Assembly: GCF_947498825.1 (NCBI RefSeq)
Contig: NZ_CANMLV010000028.1
Span: 1 to 55,680 of the forward strand
Direction of reading: 5' to 3'
Length of the DNA stretch: 55,680 nucleotides
Source: an uncultured Cedecea sp.
Lineage (GTDB): Bacteria; Pseudomonadota; Gammaproteobacteria; Enterobacterales; Enterobacteriaceae
Each line of letters begins with the position of its first letter. The stretch's first letter is position 1. Below the pieces are notes generated by a model. That model was not told the origin of the DNA and did no database searches. It saw only the letters and a program-made list of their open reading frames with translations. Shown here in pieces: positions 36,637-51,576 of this stretch. The position numbers were made by a program, and so were the translations under genes.

Positions 36637-38028
36637 ATGGAATTATGGGTGTTATCGGGTGTGGGTATTGCTCTGCTGGCAGCGTTAATGGGTTGGCTGG
36701 TTGCTAGCTTGCGTGCCACACAACGTCAGGCTTTGCTGCAAGAAGAACAACGCGAACTTTATGGTGAGCTGGCGGCGGCGAGACAAGAGTTACAGCTAAA
36801 CCAGCACTGGCGCGATGAGTGTGAGCAACTGAATCGTGAACTGCGTACCCAGCTTGAAATCAACAGTGGCCAGGAAGCGGATATTCGTGAACTGACCACT
36901 CTGCTGGAACAAACTCGCCTGAATGCTGATGATAAACAACGGCAGATGCTCAACAGCGAGCAGCGTCTGAGTGAGCAGTTTGAAAATCTGGCTAACCGCA
37001 TTTTTGAGCAGAGCGGGCGCAAAGTCGAAGAGCAGAACCGCCAAAGTCTTAATGTTCTGTTATCCCCCCTGCGTGAGCAACTGGATGGTTTTCGTCGCCA
37101 GGTGCAGGAGAGCTTTGGTCAGGAAGCTCGTGAACGTCATACGCTGACACATGAAATACGTAATCTTCAGCAGCTTAACGCACAAATGGCACAGGAAGCA
37201 TTGAACCTGACTAAGGCTTTGAAAGGCGATAATAAAACCCAGGGAAATTGGGGAGAGGTGATCCTCACGCGTGTGCTTGAAGCCTCCGGTTTACGTGAAG
37301 GACATGAATACCAAACCCAGGTCAATATTCAGCTGGAAAACAATAGCCGCATGCAACCAGATGTCATTATTCGCCTGCCGCAGGGCAAGGATGTGGTGAT
37401 CGATGCCAAAATGACTCTGGTGGCCTATGAGCGCTACTTCAATGCTGAGGATGATGCAATCCGTGAGGTCGCGCTAAATGAACATATTATCGCTATTCGT
37501 AACCATATTCGTCTGTTGAGTCGCAAAGATTATCAACAGCTACCCGGCCTGCGCTCCCTGGATTATGTGCTGATGTTTATTCCGGTTGAACCGGCCTTTT
37601 TATTAGCTATCGACAGACAACCAGAATTAATCAGTGAAGCACTAAAAAGCAATATTATGTTAGTCAGCCCGACTACCTTACTGGTAGCTTTGCGTACCAT
37701 CGCCAATTTGTGGCGCTATGAGCATCAAAGCCGAAATGCCCAGCATATTGCTGAGCGTGCCGGACGGTTATATGACAAAGTCAGATTATTTGTTGATGAG
37801 ATGTCTGCGTTAGGTTTGAGCCTGGATAAAGCCCAGGATAACTATCGACAAGCCATGAAAAAACTGGCTTCAGGACGGGGAAATGTATTGGTGCAAGCCG
37901 AATCACTGCGTAATTTAGGTGTCGAAGTTAAACGTGAAATTAACCCCGAGTTGATGGAGCAGGCTCAATCAGAGTCTTTAGAAAATGACCTGTTAAGCCA
38001 GTCTGAAAACGAAGATATGATAAAGTAA
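36637..38028 (+). CDS. rmuC: DNA recombination protein RmuC
   Basis: A 463-residue protein (E. coli 475). An N-terminal membrane segment (about 4-24) precedes a Gln/Glu-rich coiled coil (about 35-125) and the RmuC nuclease-like domain with GNWGEVILTRVLEASGL, DVVIDAKMTLVAYERY and SPTTLLVALRTIANLW. It limits inversions at short inverted repeats and has been linked to defence against foreign DNA. GGAG precedes the ATG. Confidence 0.95.
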   Translation: MELWVLSGVGIALLAALMGWLVASLRATQRQALLQEEQRELYGELAAARQELQLNQHWRDECEQLNRELRTQLEINSGQEADIRELTTLLEQTRLNADDKQRQMLNSEQRLSEQFENLANRIFEQSGRKVEEQNRQSLNVLLSPLREQLDGFRRQVQESFGQEARERHTLTHEIRNLQQLNAQMAQEALNLTKALKGDNKTQGNWGEVILTRVLEASGLREGHEYQTQVNIQLENNSRMQPDVIIRLPQGKDVVIDAKMTLVAYERYFNAEDDAIREVALNEHIIAIRNHIRLLSRKDYQQLPGLRSLDYVLMFIPVEPAFLLAIDRQPELISEALKSNIMLVSPTTLLVALRTIANLWRYEHQSRNAQHIAERAGRLYDKVRLFVDEMSALGLSLDKAQDNYRQAMKKLASGRGNVLVQAESLRNLGVEVKREINPELMEQAQSESLENDLLSQSENEDMIK

Positions 38029-38160
38029 CTCCAGTAAGTCTTTCTTTCCTACAGGTAACAGAATGTTCAATAACAGCCAGCCATGCTGTTTTGAAAAATA
38101 GGGCATTAGCATCGATTCTGTTACACTTTACCGACATTTTTTGATTAAACAGGCACTGAG

Positions 38161-38916
38161 ATGGTTGATAAATCCAGAGATACAACGCATTTTGGCTACA
38201 GCACGGTAGATAAAGATCAAAAAGCCGATATGGTTGCCGGTGTATTCCACTCGGTTGCGGCAAAATATGATGTGATGAATGATGTCATGTCGTTAGGTAT
38301 CCATCGGTTATGGAAACGCTTTACCATCAACTGTAGCGGCGTACGTCGTGGGCAGCGAGTCCTTGATTTAGCAGGCGGAACCGGTGATTTAACGGCTAAG
38401 TTCTCACGTCTGGTCGGTGACTCCGGTGAAGTAGTGCTGGCGGATATTAATGACTCCATGTTGAAAATGGGGCGTGAAAAGCTGCGCAATATTGGCATTA
38501 TCGGTAACGTCAGCTATGTCCAGGCGAATGCTGAAGCACTGCCGTTCCCGGATAACAGCTTTGACTGTATTACCATTGCTTTTGGTTTACGTAATGTCAC
38601 CGAGAAAGATAAAGCCCTGCGCTCTATGTACCGCGTGCTTAAGCCTGGTGGACGTCTGCTGGTGCTGGAGTTCTCTAAACCGATACTCGAACCACTGAAT
38701 AAAGTCTACGATGCCTACTCCTTCCACGTTCTGCCACGTATGGGGCAAATGATTGCGGGCGATGCAGAAAGCTACCGTTATCTGGCGGAGTCTATCCGTA
38801 TGCATCCGGACCAGGAAACGCTGAAAGCGATGATGGAAGATGCCGGTTTTGAAAATACTACCTATTACAATCTGACGGGGGGTATTGTTGCACTCCATCG
38901 TGGTTATAAATTCTAA
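38161..38916 (+). CDS. ubiE: Demethylmenaquinone/2-methoxy-6-polyprenyl-benzoquinol methyltransferase UbiE
   Basis: A 251-residue class I methyltransferase, equal to E. coli UbiE, used in both ubiquinone and menaquinone synthesis. The SAM-binding motif I is [31 protein letters not shown] and [17 protein letters not shown] are the family signatures. It leads ubiE-ubiJ-ubiB. The 132 bases before it hold a possible promoter (TACACT at about 38121) but no gene. Confidence 0.98.
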   Translation: MVDKSRDTTHFGYSTVDKDQKADMVAGVFHSVAAKYDVMNDVMSLGIHRLWKRFTINCSGVRRGQRVLDLAGGTGDLTAKFSRLVGDSGEVVLADINDSMLKMGREKLRNIGIIGNVSYVQANAEALPFPDNSFDCITIAFGLRNVTEKDKALRSMYRVLKPGGRLLVLEFSKPILEPLNKVYDAYSFHVLPRMGQMIAGDAESYRYLAESIRMHPDQETLKAMMEDAGFENTTYYNLTGGIVALHRGYKF

Positions 38917-38930
38917 CCCGGGAAGTGACC

Positions 38931-39536
38931 ATGCCATTTATATCGCTTATTAATGCCAGTCTTGAAGGGGCGCTTAACACTGTGCTCTGGCAGGATAACG
39001 CTTTGAAGTCTGCGCGTCAGCGGTTGTACGGAAAAGTATTACGTATTGAGATAAAAGAGTTTTCCACTCCCCTGGTGTTAGTTTTTAGCGAACAGCAAAT
39101 AGATGTCTTAAGCCAGTGGGAAGGTGAGGCTGATTGTTGCGTTATTACGCGTCTCGGTGTGATACCTGAACTGCGCGACCGCCAACAGTTGATGGCATTG
39201 ATACGTAAAGGTGAACTGGAAGTTCAGGGCGATCTGCAACTGGTACAAAATCTGGTAGCGCTAACGGCTTTGGCTGAATTTTCTTTTGCTGATTTTCTGG
39301 CTCCTTATGTCGGGGATCTGGTCGCTGAAAGTCTGAATAAGGCGGTACAAAGCACGGTTCAAGTGTTAAAAAAGACCGTTGACAGAAACCAGCGTTACCT
39401 TTCTGAGACAGTCGTCGAGGAGTGGCGGCTGGCCCCTGGTTCTCTGGAGGCTGCTTGGTTTTCCGAAGAAACGACAGCATTAGCTCGTGCGACAGCAGCA
39501 CTTGATGCAAGACTGGATAAACTGGAGAAAAAATGA
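38931..39536 (+). CDS. ubiJ: Ubiquinone assembly factor UbiJ
   Basis: A 201-residue SCP2-like lipid-binding protein, equal to E. coli UbiJ. With UbiK it organises the soluble Ubi metabolon. [31 protein letters not shown] is the most conserved part, and a C-terminal coiled coil ends in LDKLEKK. I start at ATG 38931; GTG 38925 would add two residues. In E. coli the 3' half of this gene also yields the sRNA EsrE; I cannot tell whether it does here. The stop overlaps ubiB by four bases. Confidence 0.95.
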   Translation: MPFISLINASLEGALNTVLWQDNALKSARQRLYGKVLRIEIKEFSTPLVLVFSEQQIDVLSQWEGEADCCVITRLGVIPELRDRQQLMALIRKGELEVQGDLQLVQNLVALTALAEFSFADFLAPYVGDLVAESLNKAVQSTVQVLKKTVDRNQRYLSETVVEEWRLAPGSLEAAWFSEETTALARATAALDARLDKLEKK

Positions 39537-41173
39537 CGCCAGGAGAATTTCGTCGACTTTATTTTATTATTCGCATCTTCCTGAACTATGGTCTTGAAGA
39601 ATTAATCCCTAAAATTCGCCTGACATTACCATTACGTCTGTGGTTGCGCTGCCTGTTTTGGATCCCGAATCGTCATCGTGATAAACCCTTGGGTGAACGT
39701 TTACGTCTGGCTTTACAGGAACTGGGACCGGTCTGGATAAAATTTGGCCAGATGCTTTCTACTCGTCGTGACTTATTCCCCCCTATGATTGCCGATCAGC
39801 TGGCTATGCTGCAGGACAGAGTTGCGCCGTTTGACGGCGAACTTGCGAAAAAACAGATAGAACATTCGATGGGCGATATTCCTGTTGAAACCTGGTTTGA
39901 TGATTTTGATATTGAGCCTTTAGCCTCAGCCTCTATTGCTCAGGTTCATACTGCACGTCTGAAGAAAAATGGCAAAGAGGTGGTGATTAAGGTTATCCGC
40001 CCGGATATTCTGCCGGTGATTAAAGCAGATATGAAGCTGATTTACCGCTTGGCTCGCTGGGTGCCACGTCTGCTGCCTGATGGCCGTCGTTTACGGCCGA
40101 TAGAAGTGGTTCGCGAGTATGAAAAAACGCTGATAGATGAACTGAATCTGCTGCGTGAAGCAGCAAATGCGATTCAGTTGCGCCGTAATTTTGAAAACAG
40201 TCCGTTGCTATATATCCCTGAAGTTTATTCTGACTATTGCAGTGAGAATATGATGGTGTTGGAGCGTATTTATGGTATTCCGGTATCTGATACCGAGGCA
40301 CTGAATGCTCAGGGTACCAATATGAAACTGCTGGCAGAGCGTGGTGTTCAGGTCTTCTTTACCCAAGTTTTCAGGGACAGCTTTTTCCATGCGGATATGC
40401 ATCCAGGCAATATTTTTGTTAGCTACGACCATCCTGAAGATCCGCAGTATATCGGTATCGACTGTGGCATCGTGGGTTCATTAAACCGGGAAGATAAACG
40501 CTATCTGGCAGAAAATTTTATCGCCTTTTTTAATCGTGACTACCGTAAAGTGGCTGAACTGCACGTTGACTCTGGTTGGGTACCACCGGATACCAATGTC
40601 GAAGAGTTTGAATTTGCTATTCGTACAGTGTGTGAGCCCATTTTTGAAAAACCGCTGGCAGAAATTTCTTTCGGTCATGTGTTATTGAACTTGTTTAATA
40701 CCGCTCGCCGTTTCAATATGGAAGTTCAGCCTCAGTTAGTGCTGCTGCAAAAGACCCTGTTGTATGTTGAAGGTGTCGGCAGACAGTTATACCCACAGCT
40801 AGATTTGTGGAAAACGGCGAAACCTTTTCTGGAAAATTGGATCAAAGATCAGGTGGGCATTCCTTCTCTGGTTCGTGCTTTTAAAGAAAAAGCACCTTTC
40901 TGGATAGAAAAAATGCCTGAATTACCGGAGCTGGTTTATAACAGCTTGAGTCAGAGCAAACATTTAAAGCACAGTATTGATAAAATTCAACAGGATCTAC
41001 AGCGCCACCATATTCGGCAGGGGCAGTCACGTTATCTCTTAGGGGTGGGCGCAACATTGATTCTCAGTGGAACATTATTGCTTATCAATAAACCCGAATG
41101 GAATATGATACCAGCTTGGTTAATGGTTGCCGGGCTCGGTGTATGGTTTCTGGGCTGGAAGCGCTCAGTCTGA
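39533..41173 (+). CDS. ubiB: Atypical kinase UbiB
   Basis: A 546-residue protein, equal to E. coli UbiB, of the UbiB/ADCK atypical kinase-like family, needed for ubiquinone synthesis. KxGQ motif [14 protein letters not shown] (about 68-78), the Ala-rich nucleotide loop [25 protein letters not shown] (catalytic loop) and [10 protein letters not shown] are intact. Two membrane segments close the protein (about 500-545). Start overlaps the ubiJ stop (ATGA). Confidence 0.97.
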   Translation: MTPGEFRRLYFIIRIFLNYGLEELIPKIRLTLPLRLWLRCLFWIPNRHRDKPLGERLRLALQELGPVWIKFGQMLSTRRDLFPPMIADQLAMLQDRVAPFDGELAKKQIEHSMGDIPVETWFDDFDIEPLASASIAQVHTARLKKNGKEVVIKVIRPDILPVIKADMKLIYRLARWVPRLLPDGRRLRPIEVVREYEKTLIDELNLLREAANAIQLRRNFENSPLLYIPEVYSDYCSENMMVLERIYGIPVSDTEALNAQGTNMKLLAERGVQVFFTQVFRDSFFHADMHPGNIFVSYDHPEDPQYIGIDCGIVGSLNREDKRYLAENFIAFFNRDYRKVAELHVDSGWVPPDTNVEEFEFAIRTVCEPIFEKPLAEISFGHVLLNLFNTARRFNMEVQPQLVLLQKTLLYVEGVGRQLYPQLDLWKTAKPFLENWIKDQVGIPSLVRAFKEKAPFWIEKMPELPELVYNSLSQSKHLKHSIDKIQQDLQRHHIRQGQSRYLLGVGATLILSGTLLLINKPEWNMIPAWLMVAGLGVWFLGWKRSV

Positions 41174-41253
41174 ATTTTAAGCATGTTGGCGCAGTCTTAT
41201 CGTATAGTACTTGCGTCAACTCTCTCCTAACACATCAATTTTGAGGCAACACT

Positions 41254-41517
41254 ATGGGTGGTATCAGTATTTGGCAGTTACTTATCATTGCCGTTATTGT
41301 AATTCTGTTATTTGGTACCAAAAGACTGGGGTCTATTGGTTCTGATTTAGGTGCATCGATCAAAGGCTTTAAAAAAGCGATGAGCGAAGATGATGCAAAA
41401 AAAGATGAAGCGAAAGATAAGTCTGAGGCTGATGCTGATTTTGCTGCGAAATCAATCTCTGACAAACCAAGCGACGTAAAAAAAGACGACGCGAAGAACA
41501 GTAAAGAACAGGTATAA
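41254..41517 (+). CDS. tatA: Twin-arginine translocase subunit TatA
   Basis: An 87-residue protein (E. coli 89). A short membrane helix (about 4-21) precedes the amphipathic helix starting at [23 protein letters not shown], then a charged Lys/Asp/Glu-rich tail. TatA oligomers form the transport pathway for folded proteins. It opens tatABC; TATAGT at 41203-41208 may be its -10. Confidence 0.97.
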   Translation: MGGISIWQLLIIAVIVILLFGTKRLGSIGSDLGASIKGFKKAMSEDDAKKDEAKDKSEADADFAAKSISDKPSDVKKDDAKNSKEQV

Positions 41518-41520
41518 GTT

Positions 41521-42063
41521 GTGTTCGATATTAGTTTTGGCGAACTCTTAGTTGTTTTTGTGCTGGGCCTGATCGTATTGGGACCGCAACGGCTTCCCGT
41601 TGCTGTGAAAACCGTCGCAGGCTGGATCCGTGCTCTACGTTCCTTGGCGAGTAGTGTACAGAGCGAGCTGGCCCATGAACTGAAGCTTCAGGAGCTACAA
41701 GACAGTCTGAAAAAGGTTGAGAAGGCCAGTCTGAACAACCTGACGCCGGAATTAAAAGAATCAATGGATCAATTACGTGAAGCAACTGAGTCAATGAAGC
41801 GTAGTTATTCACCGCACGATCCTGAAAAGGAAAGCGATGAAGCCCATACTATTCATGATCCCGCGAAGGTGGAAAAGGCGTCCGAGGATGTCGCTCCATC
41901 GGCAGCCGCTCCTGAAAGTGCTGCGCAGCCGGTTGCTCAAGAATCCATAAAGTCTTCGGTCAGTGATACTTCGTCGATACTGAAAAAAGGCCCTCAGGAA
42001 CCTTCAGAGTCAGAGACAACAAAGAGCCCTGAACCAACGCAACCACCGAGTGAAAAACCCTAA
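41521..42063 (+). CDS. tatB: Twin-arginine translocase subunit TatB, GTG start
   Basis: A 180-residue protein (E. coli 171). The N-terminal membrane helix holds the conserved Glu8 ([11 protein letters not shown]) and ends at GPQRLP, followed by an amphipathic helix and a long acidic, Pro- and Ser-rich tail that varies between species. TatB and TatC form the signal-peptide receptor. The start is GTG three bases after the tatA stop. Confidence 0.97.
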   Translation: MFDISFGELLVVFVLGLIVLGPQRLPVAVKTVAGWIRALRSLASSVQSELAHELKLQELQDSLKKVEKASLNNLTPELKESMDQLREATESMKRSYSPHDPEKESDEAHTIHDPAKVEKASEDVAPSAAAPESAAQPVAQESIKSSVSDTSSILKKGPQEPSESETTKSPEPTQPPSEKP

Positions 42064-42065
42064 CC

Positions 42066-42839
42066 ATGGCCGTCGAAGATACTCAGCCGCTTATCAGCCA
42101 TCTGATAGAGCTACGCAAACGTCTGTTAAACAGTATTATTGCCGTTCTGGTTATATTTTTGGCGCTTGCCTATTTTGCCAATGATATCTATCAGTTAGTG
42201 GCAGCACCGCTGATTGAGCAAATGCCATTGGGTTCAACGATGATAGCCACCGACGTGGCTTCACCGTTCTTTACGCCAATCAAGCTTACTATCTATGTGT
42301 CAGTTTTTCTGGCAGCACCGGTTATCTTGTATCAGGTCTGGGCCTTTGTAGCCCCAGCGCTGTACCGGCATGAGCGTAAGCTATTAATGCCATTGCTTTT
42401 CTCAAGCACAATGCTGTTCTACATCGGTATAGCATTTGCCTATTTTGTTGTTTTTCCGCTGGCATTCGGGTTTCTGACCAAGACTGCACCTATGGGAGTC
42501 GTGGTTTCTACCGATATTGCCAAATATCTCGATTTCGTTATGACGCTATTTATGGCGTTTGGCGTAGCATTCGAGGTACCGATAGCGATTATTTTATTAT
42601 GCTGGATGGGTGTGACAACACCGGAGTCCCTGAAACGAAAACGCCCTTATATTCTGGTCGGCGCATTCGTTATCGGTATGCTGCTTACACCACCTGATGT
42701 GTTTTCTCAGACATTACTGGCTATACCTATGTACTGTTTGTTTGAGGTCGGTGTGCTGTTCTCTCGATTCTATGTCGGTAAAGGACGAATTAAAACTGAG
42801 GAAGAAACAGCAGAAAGTCAGGAAGAAAACGCAAAATAA
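42066..42839 (+). CDS. tatC: Twin-arginine translocase subunit TatC
   Basis: A 257-residue inner-membrane protein (E. coli 258) with six membrane segments. The N-terminal motif [13 protein letters not shown] and the first periplasmic loop ([20 protein letters not shown]) bind the twin-arginine signal peptide. [19 protein letters not shown] carries the conserved Glu of the family. The start lies two bases after the tatB stop. Confidence 0.98.
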   Translation: MAVEDTQPLISHLIELRKRLLNSIIAVLVIFLALAYFANDIYQLVAAPLIEQMPLGSTMIATDVASPFFTPIKLTIYVSVFLAAPVILYQVWAFVAPALYRHERKLLMPLLFSSTMLFYIGIAFAYFVVFPLAFGFLTKTAPMGVVVSTDIAKYLDFVMTLFMAFGVAFEVPIAIILLCWMGVTTPESLKRKRPYILVGAFVIGMLLTPPDVFSQTLLAIPMYCLFEVGVLFSRFYVGKGRIKTEEETAESQEENAK

Positions 42840-42991
42840 CCCTGTTTAAAATAGCTTCAGGGCTTGGTTTTATTACCCGGCTCTGTAGCTGTTAATCCGC
42901 TTTACTCGTGTTGGAAGGGACCCTGTATCCTTCAGCACAATGTCAACAGACCGAAGCCGTCCTACGGGGGGGTTGTCGTTTGGAGAACGCC

Positions 42992-44810
<1,819 letters not shown>

Positions 44811-44830
44811 TCACTTATCTGAAATTGATA

Positions 44831-44904
44831 TATACCCAGAATAATTCGAGTTGTTCCCAGACACAAAGCTTCGGCAGGCGGGACTTGAAGGTATGGGGGG
44901 ATAG
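44831..44904 (-). repeat. Internally shortened ERIC-like element after hemB
   Basis: TATACCCAGAATAATTCGAGTTG at the left end (23 bases, 44831-44853; key parts TATACCC and ATAATTCGAGTTG) is the reverse complement of an ERIC right end, and ACTTGAAGGTATGGGGG near 44883-44900 resembles the other end. The middle is mostly missing. Compared with the repeat at 45502 its orientation is inverted. Confidence 0.6.
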
Positions 44905-44931
44905 AGCCTGAGAGCGATCTCAGGCTTTTTT
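44905..44931 (+). terminator. Terminator after hemB
   Basis: AGCCTGAGA (44905-44913), loop GCGA, TCTCAGGCT (44918-44926), then T residues to 44931. It lies just before the convergent rfaH stop codon. Confidence 0.9.
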
Positions 44932-44933
44932 GA

Positions 44934-45422
44934 CTATAGCTTTTGGAAATTAGCGTTTTTAACGCTCTGGCGTATTTGTTTGTTCAGCAAGTTAAGCAGT
45001 AACATCGAGCGTGTTTCACCGTCTGTTTCAGCAAAAATAGCCTGCATTCCTTCAAATGCTCCTTCCGTAATCAATACTGTATCTCCTGGGTAGGGCGTCT
45101 CAGGGTCGATATGAGTATCGTTTTCTGTGAGTCGTAATTCATCGATTACACTTTCTGGCACAATCGCCGGTAACGAACCAAAACGGACGAAGTGACTGAC
45201 ACCCCGGGTCGCGCTTATCGTCGTCGTATGAATCGATTCAGGATCGAATGCGACAAACATATAATTAGGAAAGAGTGGTTCACTCACCAGAGCTCTTTTA
45301 CCTTGCACCATTTTTTCAATAGAGATAAAGGGCGTAAGGCATTTTACCGTTTGCCGTTCAAGATGTTCCTTCGCGCGTAATAGCTGACCGCGTTTGCAGT
45401 ACAGAAGATACCAGGATTCCAT
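44934..45422 (-). CDS. rfaH: Transcription antiterminator RfaH
   Basis: A 162-residue NusG paralogue, equal to E. coli RfaH. It boards RNA polymerase at ops elements and suppresses Rho-dependent termination in LPS, capsule and other virulence operons. The NGN domain starts [14 protein letters not shown] and includes [12 protein letters not shown]; the C-terminal domain, which refolds from helix to KOW barrel, starts near [14 protein letters not shown] start at ATG 45422 (MESWYLLYC); the frame from 45464 adds 14 residues. ERIC-like repeats lie on both sides of the gene. Confidence 0.96.
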   Translation of the reverse strand: MESWYLLYCKRGQLLRAKEHLERQTVKCLTPFISIEKMVQGKRALVSEPLFPNYMFVAFDPESIHTTTISATRGVSHFVRFGSLPAIVPESVIDELRLTENDTHIDPETPYPGDTVLITEGAFEGMQAIFAETDGETRSMLLLNLLNKQIRQSVKNANFQKL

Positions 45423-45501
45423 AAATTCTTTTTCCGATCCATTGCCAACAAACGAATAATTCATTCAATCAACGGTATGCGTTCTTTGCAAGATGAGTAT
45501 T

Positions 45502-45629
45502 TATACCCGTCATATTTCAAGTTACTTGGCTGTTGCAGGCGTTCAGGCAGCCGAATCACACAGTTTATCTATGCTTATCGCCTGTCGAAGCTGTGCGCCT
45601 ACAAGCAACGCGAATTATTTAGGGTATAT
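45502..45629 (+). repeat. Full-length ERIC-like element between rfaH and ubiD
   Basis: A 128-base element with imperfect terminal inverted repeats: left TATACCCGTCATATTTCAAG, right end CAACGCGAATTATTTAGGG and TATA. The middle holds smaller palindromic parts (GGCGTTCAGGCAGCCG and CGCCTGTCGAAGCTGTGCG). Length and ends match the 127-base ERIC family. It lies in the divergent region between rfaH and ubiD, 73-80 bases from each promoter-proximal start region, so it may be carried in either leader. Confidence 0.8.
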
Positions 45630-45706
45630 ACAAATTTAACAAAAATACAGCAGGGTGACAGCGAAGTCCGTATAATAGCAGCAACATCCACCTGTTAATA
45701 AATGAC

Positions 45707-47191
45707 ATGAAATACGATGATCTGCGCGACTTCCTGGAGTTGCTTGAGCAACAAGGCGAACTGAAACGAATCAAATTGCCTGTCGATCCAAACCTGGAAA
45801 TGACTGAAATTGCCGATCGTACTTTACGTGCCGGTGGGCCTGCGCTGCTGTTTGAAAACCCTAAAGGTTTTGATATGCCTGTTCTGTGTAACCTGTTTGG
45901 TACACCAAAGCGGGTAGCCATGGGTATGGGGCAGGAAGACGTTTCGGCATTACGCGAAGTAGGTAAACTTCTGGCATTTTTAAAAGAGCCCGAGCCACCT
46001 AAAGGCTTTCGCGATCTGTTCGATAAATTACCTCAGTTTAAGCAAGTGCTCAATATGCCGACTAAGCGTCTGCGTGATGCTCCTTGTCAGGAAATCATAC
46101 GGGAAGGGAATGAAGTTGACTTAACTCGCCTGCCGATTATGACGTGCTGGCCTGATGATGCTGCTCCTCTCATCACTTGGGGTCTGACAGTAACACGCGG
46201 CCCCCATAAAGAAAGACAGAATTTAGGCATTTATCGCCAGCAACTGATTGGTAAAAATAAGCTGATTATGCGCTGGTTATCCCATCGCGGCGGTGCTCTG
46301 GATTTCCAGGAATGGTGTGCCGCCCATCCGGGTGAACGCTTCCCCGTCTCGGTTGCTCTGGGGGCCGATCCTGCAACTATTCTCGGTGCAGTGACTCCGG
46401 TTCCGGACACGCTCTCAGAATATGCGTTTGCCGGCCTTCTCCGTGGTACCAAAACTGAAGTGGTTAAATGTATTACCAATGATTTAGAAGTTCCGGCCAG
46501 CGCTGAAATTATTCTTGAAGGTTATATTGAACCAGGGGAGTTGGCGCCAGAAGGTCCTTATGGCGATCACACCGGTTATTATAATGAAATCGATAATTTC
46601 CCAGTGTTTACCGTAACGCATATCACCCAGCGACATGATGCCATTTATCACTCCACCTATACCGGACGTCCACCTGATGAACCGGCGGTACTGGGGGTAG
46701 CACTTAATGAAGTGCTGGTACCTATTTTGCAGAAACAATTTCCAGAAATTATCGATTTTTATCTTCCGCCGGAAGGTTGTTCTTACCGTCTGGCTGTTGT
46801 TACTATCAAAAAACAATACGCTGGTCATGCAAAACGCGTCATGATGGGCGTCTGGTCGTTCCTGCGGCAGTTCATGTACACTAAATTTGTTATTGTCTGT
46901 GATGACGATATCAATGCCCGGGACTGGAACGATGTTATCTGGGCGATAACCACACGTATGGACCCATCGCGAGATACCGTATTGATTGATAATACGCCAA
47001 TTGATTACTTGGATTTTGCCTCACCGGTTTCCGGTTTGGGTTCAAAAATGGGAATGGATGCCACCAATAAATGGCCTGGTGAGACCCAACGAGAATGGGG
47101 TCGTCCTATTCAAAAAGACCCTCAAGTTTGTGCGCATATAGATGCAATTTGGGACGAACTGGCTATCTTCGATAACCGTAAAGGCAGCTGA
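45707..47191 (+). CDS. ubiD: 4-hydroxy-3-polyprenylbenzoate decarboxylase UbiD
   Basis: A 494-residue decarboxylase (E. coli 497) that uses prenylated FMN made by UbiX in ubiquinone synthesis. The catalytic Glu-Arg-Glu set lies around [25 protein letters not shown] and [12 protein letters not shown]. The start ATG 45707 (MKYDDLRDF) fits the family; no clear ribosome site is visible before it. A nearby ATG at 45702 is out of frame and ends at once. Confidence 0.97.
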   Translation: MKYDDLRDFLELLEQQGELKRIKLPVDPNLEMTEIADRTLRAGGPALLFENPKGFDMPVLCNLFGTPKRVAMGMGQEDVSALREVGKLLAFLKEPEPPKGFRDLFDKLPQFKQVLNMPTKRLRDAPCQEIIREGNEVDLTRLPIMTCWPDDAAPLITWGLTVTRGPHKERQNLGIYRQQLIGKNKLIMRWLSHRGGALDFQEWCAAHPGERFPVSVALGADPATILGAVTPVPDTLSEYAFAGLLRGTKTEVVKCITNDLEVPASAEIILEGYIEPGELAPEGPYGDHTGYYNEIDNFPVFTVTHITQRHDAIYHSTYTGRPPDEPAVLGVALNEVLVPILQKQFPEIIDFYLPPEGCSYRLAVVTIKKQYAGHAKRVMMGVWSFLRQFMYTKFVIVCDDDINARDWNDVIWAITTRMDPSRDTVLIDNTPIDYLDFASPVSGLGSKMGMDATNKWPGETQREWGRPIQKDPQVCAHIDAIWDELAIFDNRKGS

Positions 47192-47236
47192 GATACCCTT
47201 TACGCTTTAGTATTATTGACCCGATAGAGGGGACGC

Positions 47237-47938
47237 ATGACAACCTTAAGCTGTAAAGTAACCTCAGTAGAAGCGATAACGGATACGGTTTACCGTGTTC
47301 GTTTACTGCCAGAATCGGCCTTTTCATTTCAAGCCGGGCAGTATTTGATGGTAGTGATGGATGAACGAGATAAGCGTCCGTTTTCGATAGCATCCATCCC
47401 GAGTGAAAAAGAGTTTATTGAACTGCACATTGGCGCTTCTGAAATTAATCTCTATGCCATGGCGGTTATGGAACGTATCCTGGCCACAAAAGAAGTGGTT
47501 ATTGATGTTCCCCATGGTGATGCCTGGTTGCGTGACGATGAAGACAGACCATTGATACTGATTGCTGGGGGAACTGGATTCTCTTATGCCCGTTCTATTC
47601 TGTTGTCTGCGCTGGAACGTAACCCTGAGCGTGAAATCGCGATTTACTGGGGGGGGCGTGAAGATAAGCACCTCTACGATATGCCAGAACTTGAAGCGCT
47701 TGCTTTAAAACACAAGAATCTGCGCGTTGAAGCTGTAGTTGAACAGCCAGAGGCTGACTGGAATGGTCGTACTGGTACGGTGTTAACGGCGGTGATGCAG
47801 GACTATGAGTCCCTGTCAGGACATGATATTTACATCGCTGGTCGCTTTGAAATGGCAAAAATTGCCCGCGACCTGTTCTGTAATGAACGTTCAGCCCAAG
47901 CTGACCGCATGTTCAGCGATGCTTTTGCCTTTATTTAA
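47237..47938 (+). CDS. fre: NAD(P)H-flavin reductase Fre
   Basis: A 233-residue enzyme, equal to E. coli Fre, that reduces free flavins, activates ribonucleotide reductase and feeds ferric reduction. The flavin-binding [11 protein letters not shown] and the nucleotide-binding [15 protein letters not shown] and [12 protein letters not shown] are intact. It also may serve prenyl-FMN chemistry for UbiX/UbiD next door. GAGGGGA precedes the ATG. Confidence 0.97.
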   Translation: MTTLSCKVTSVEAITDTVYRVRLLPESAFSFQAGQYLMVVMDERDKRPFSIASIPSEKEFIELHIGASEINLYAMAVMERILATKEVVIDVPHGDAWLRDDEDRPLILIAGGTGFSYARSILLSALERNPEREIAIYWGGREDKHLYDMPELEALALKHKNLRVEAVVEQPEADWNGRTGTVLTAVMQDYESLSGHDIYIAGRFEMAKIARDLFCNERSAQADRMFSDAFAFI

Positions 47939-47951
47939 AGGCAGGGGTTTA

Positions 47952-47983
47952 CCGGAGTGTTAAACGCCATGTTTACACTCCGG
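47952..47983. terminator. Shared hairpin between fre and fadA
   Basis: CCGGAGTGTTAAAC (47952-47965) pairs with GTTTACACTCCGG (47971-47983) with one bulged T. It lies between convergent genes. No long T tract is present, so it is probably a weak bidirectional terminator. Confidence 0.6.
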
Positions 47984-48002
47984 AAGCCTTGATTCTTTAG
48001 TA

Positions 48003-51364
<3,362 letters not shown>

Positions 51365-51389
51365 GTCAGTCTCCTGATTCCGGCAGTGG

Positions 51390-51406
51390 ATCTGGTCATA
51401 CCAGAT
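51390..51406. promoter_or_regulatory. FadR operator of fadBA
   Basis: ATCTGGTCATACCAGAT is a perfect palindrome around its central base and fits the FadR consensus seen at E. coli fadB. FadR represses beta-oxidation genes until long-chain acyl-CoA binds it. The operator lies 26 bases upstream of the fadB ATG. Confidence 0.88.
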
Positions 51407-51540
51407 GAAAAGGAGTGTGGAATTTATGTTAATAAAATGCAAATTTATATTTAAATATTTGCAGGTCCGGTCACATGCAGTGGAAATAACTCGAGGTCGA
51501 GCGTGGTGTGTTAAGATGCGACTCGCAAGCTTCAATCAGT

Positions 51541-51572
51541 GCCTACAGGCAACTCGAACTCTTTAGGGTATA
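51541..51572 (+). repeat. ERIC end fragment abutting pepQ
   Basis: GCCTACAGGCAACTCGAA and CTCTTTAGGGTATA match the right end of the complete ERIC-like element at 45502-45629. The left half is not recognisable. The terminal AGGG lies eight bases before the pepQ ATG and is the only Shine-Dalgarno-like sequence there. Confidence 0.65.
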
Positions 51573-51576
51573 AATT

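Noticed and set aside
42908-42991. 28-residue N-terminal extension of TatD
   Set aside because: The start at 42992 gives exactly the E. coli length and has GGAG before it.
51365-51535. 57-residue N-terminal extension of FadB
   Set aside because: It runs through the FadR operator and AT-rich promoter DNA, and ATG 51364 has a good ribosome site and the family start.
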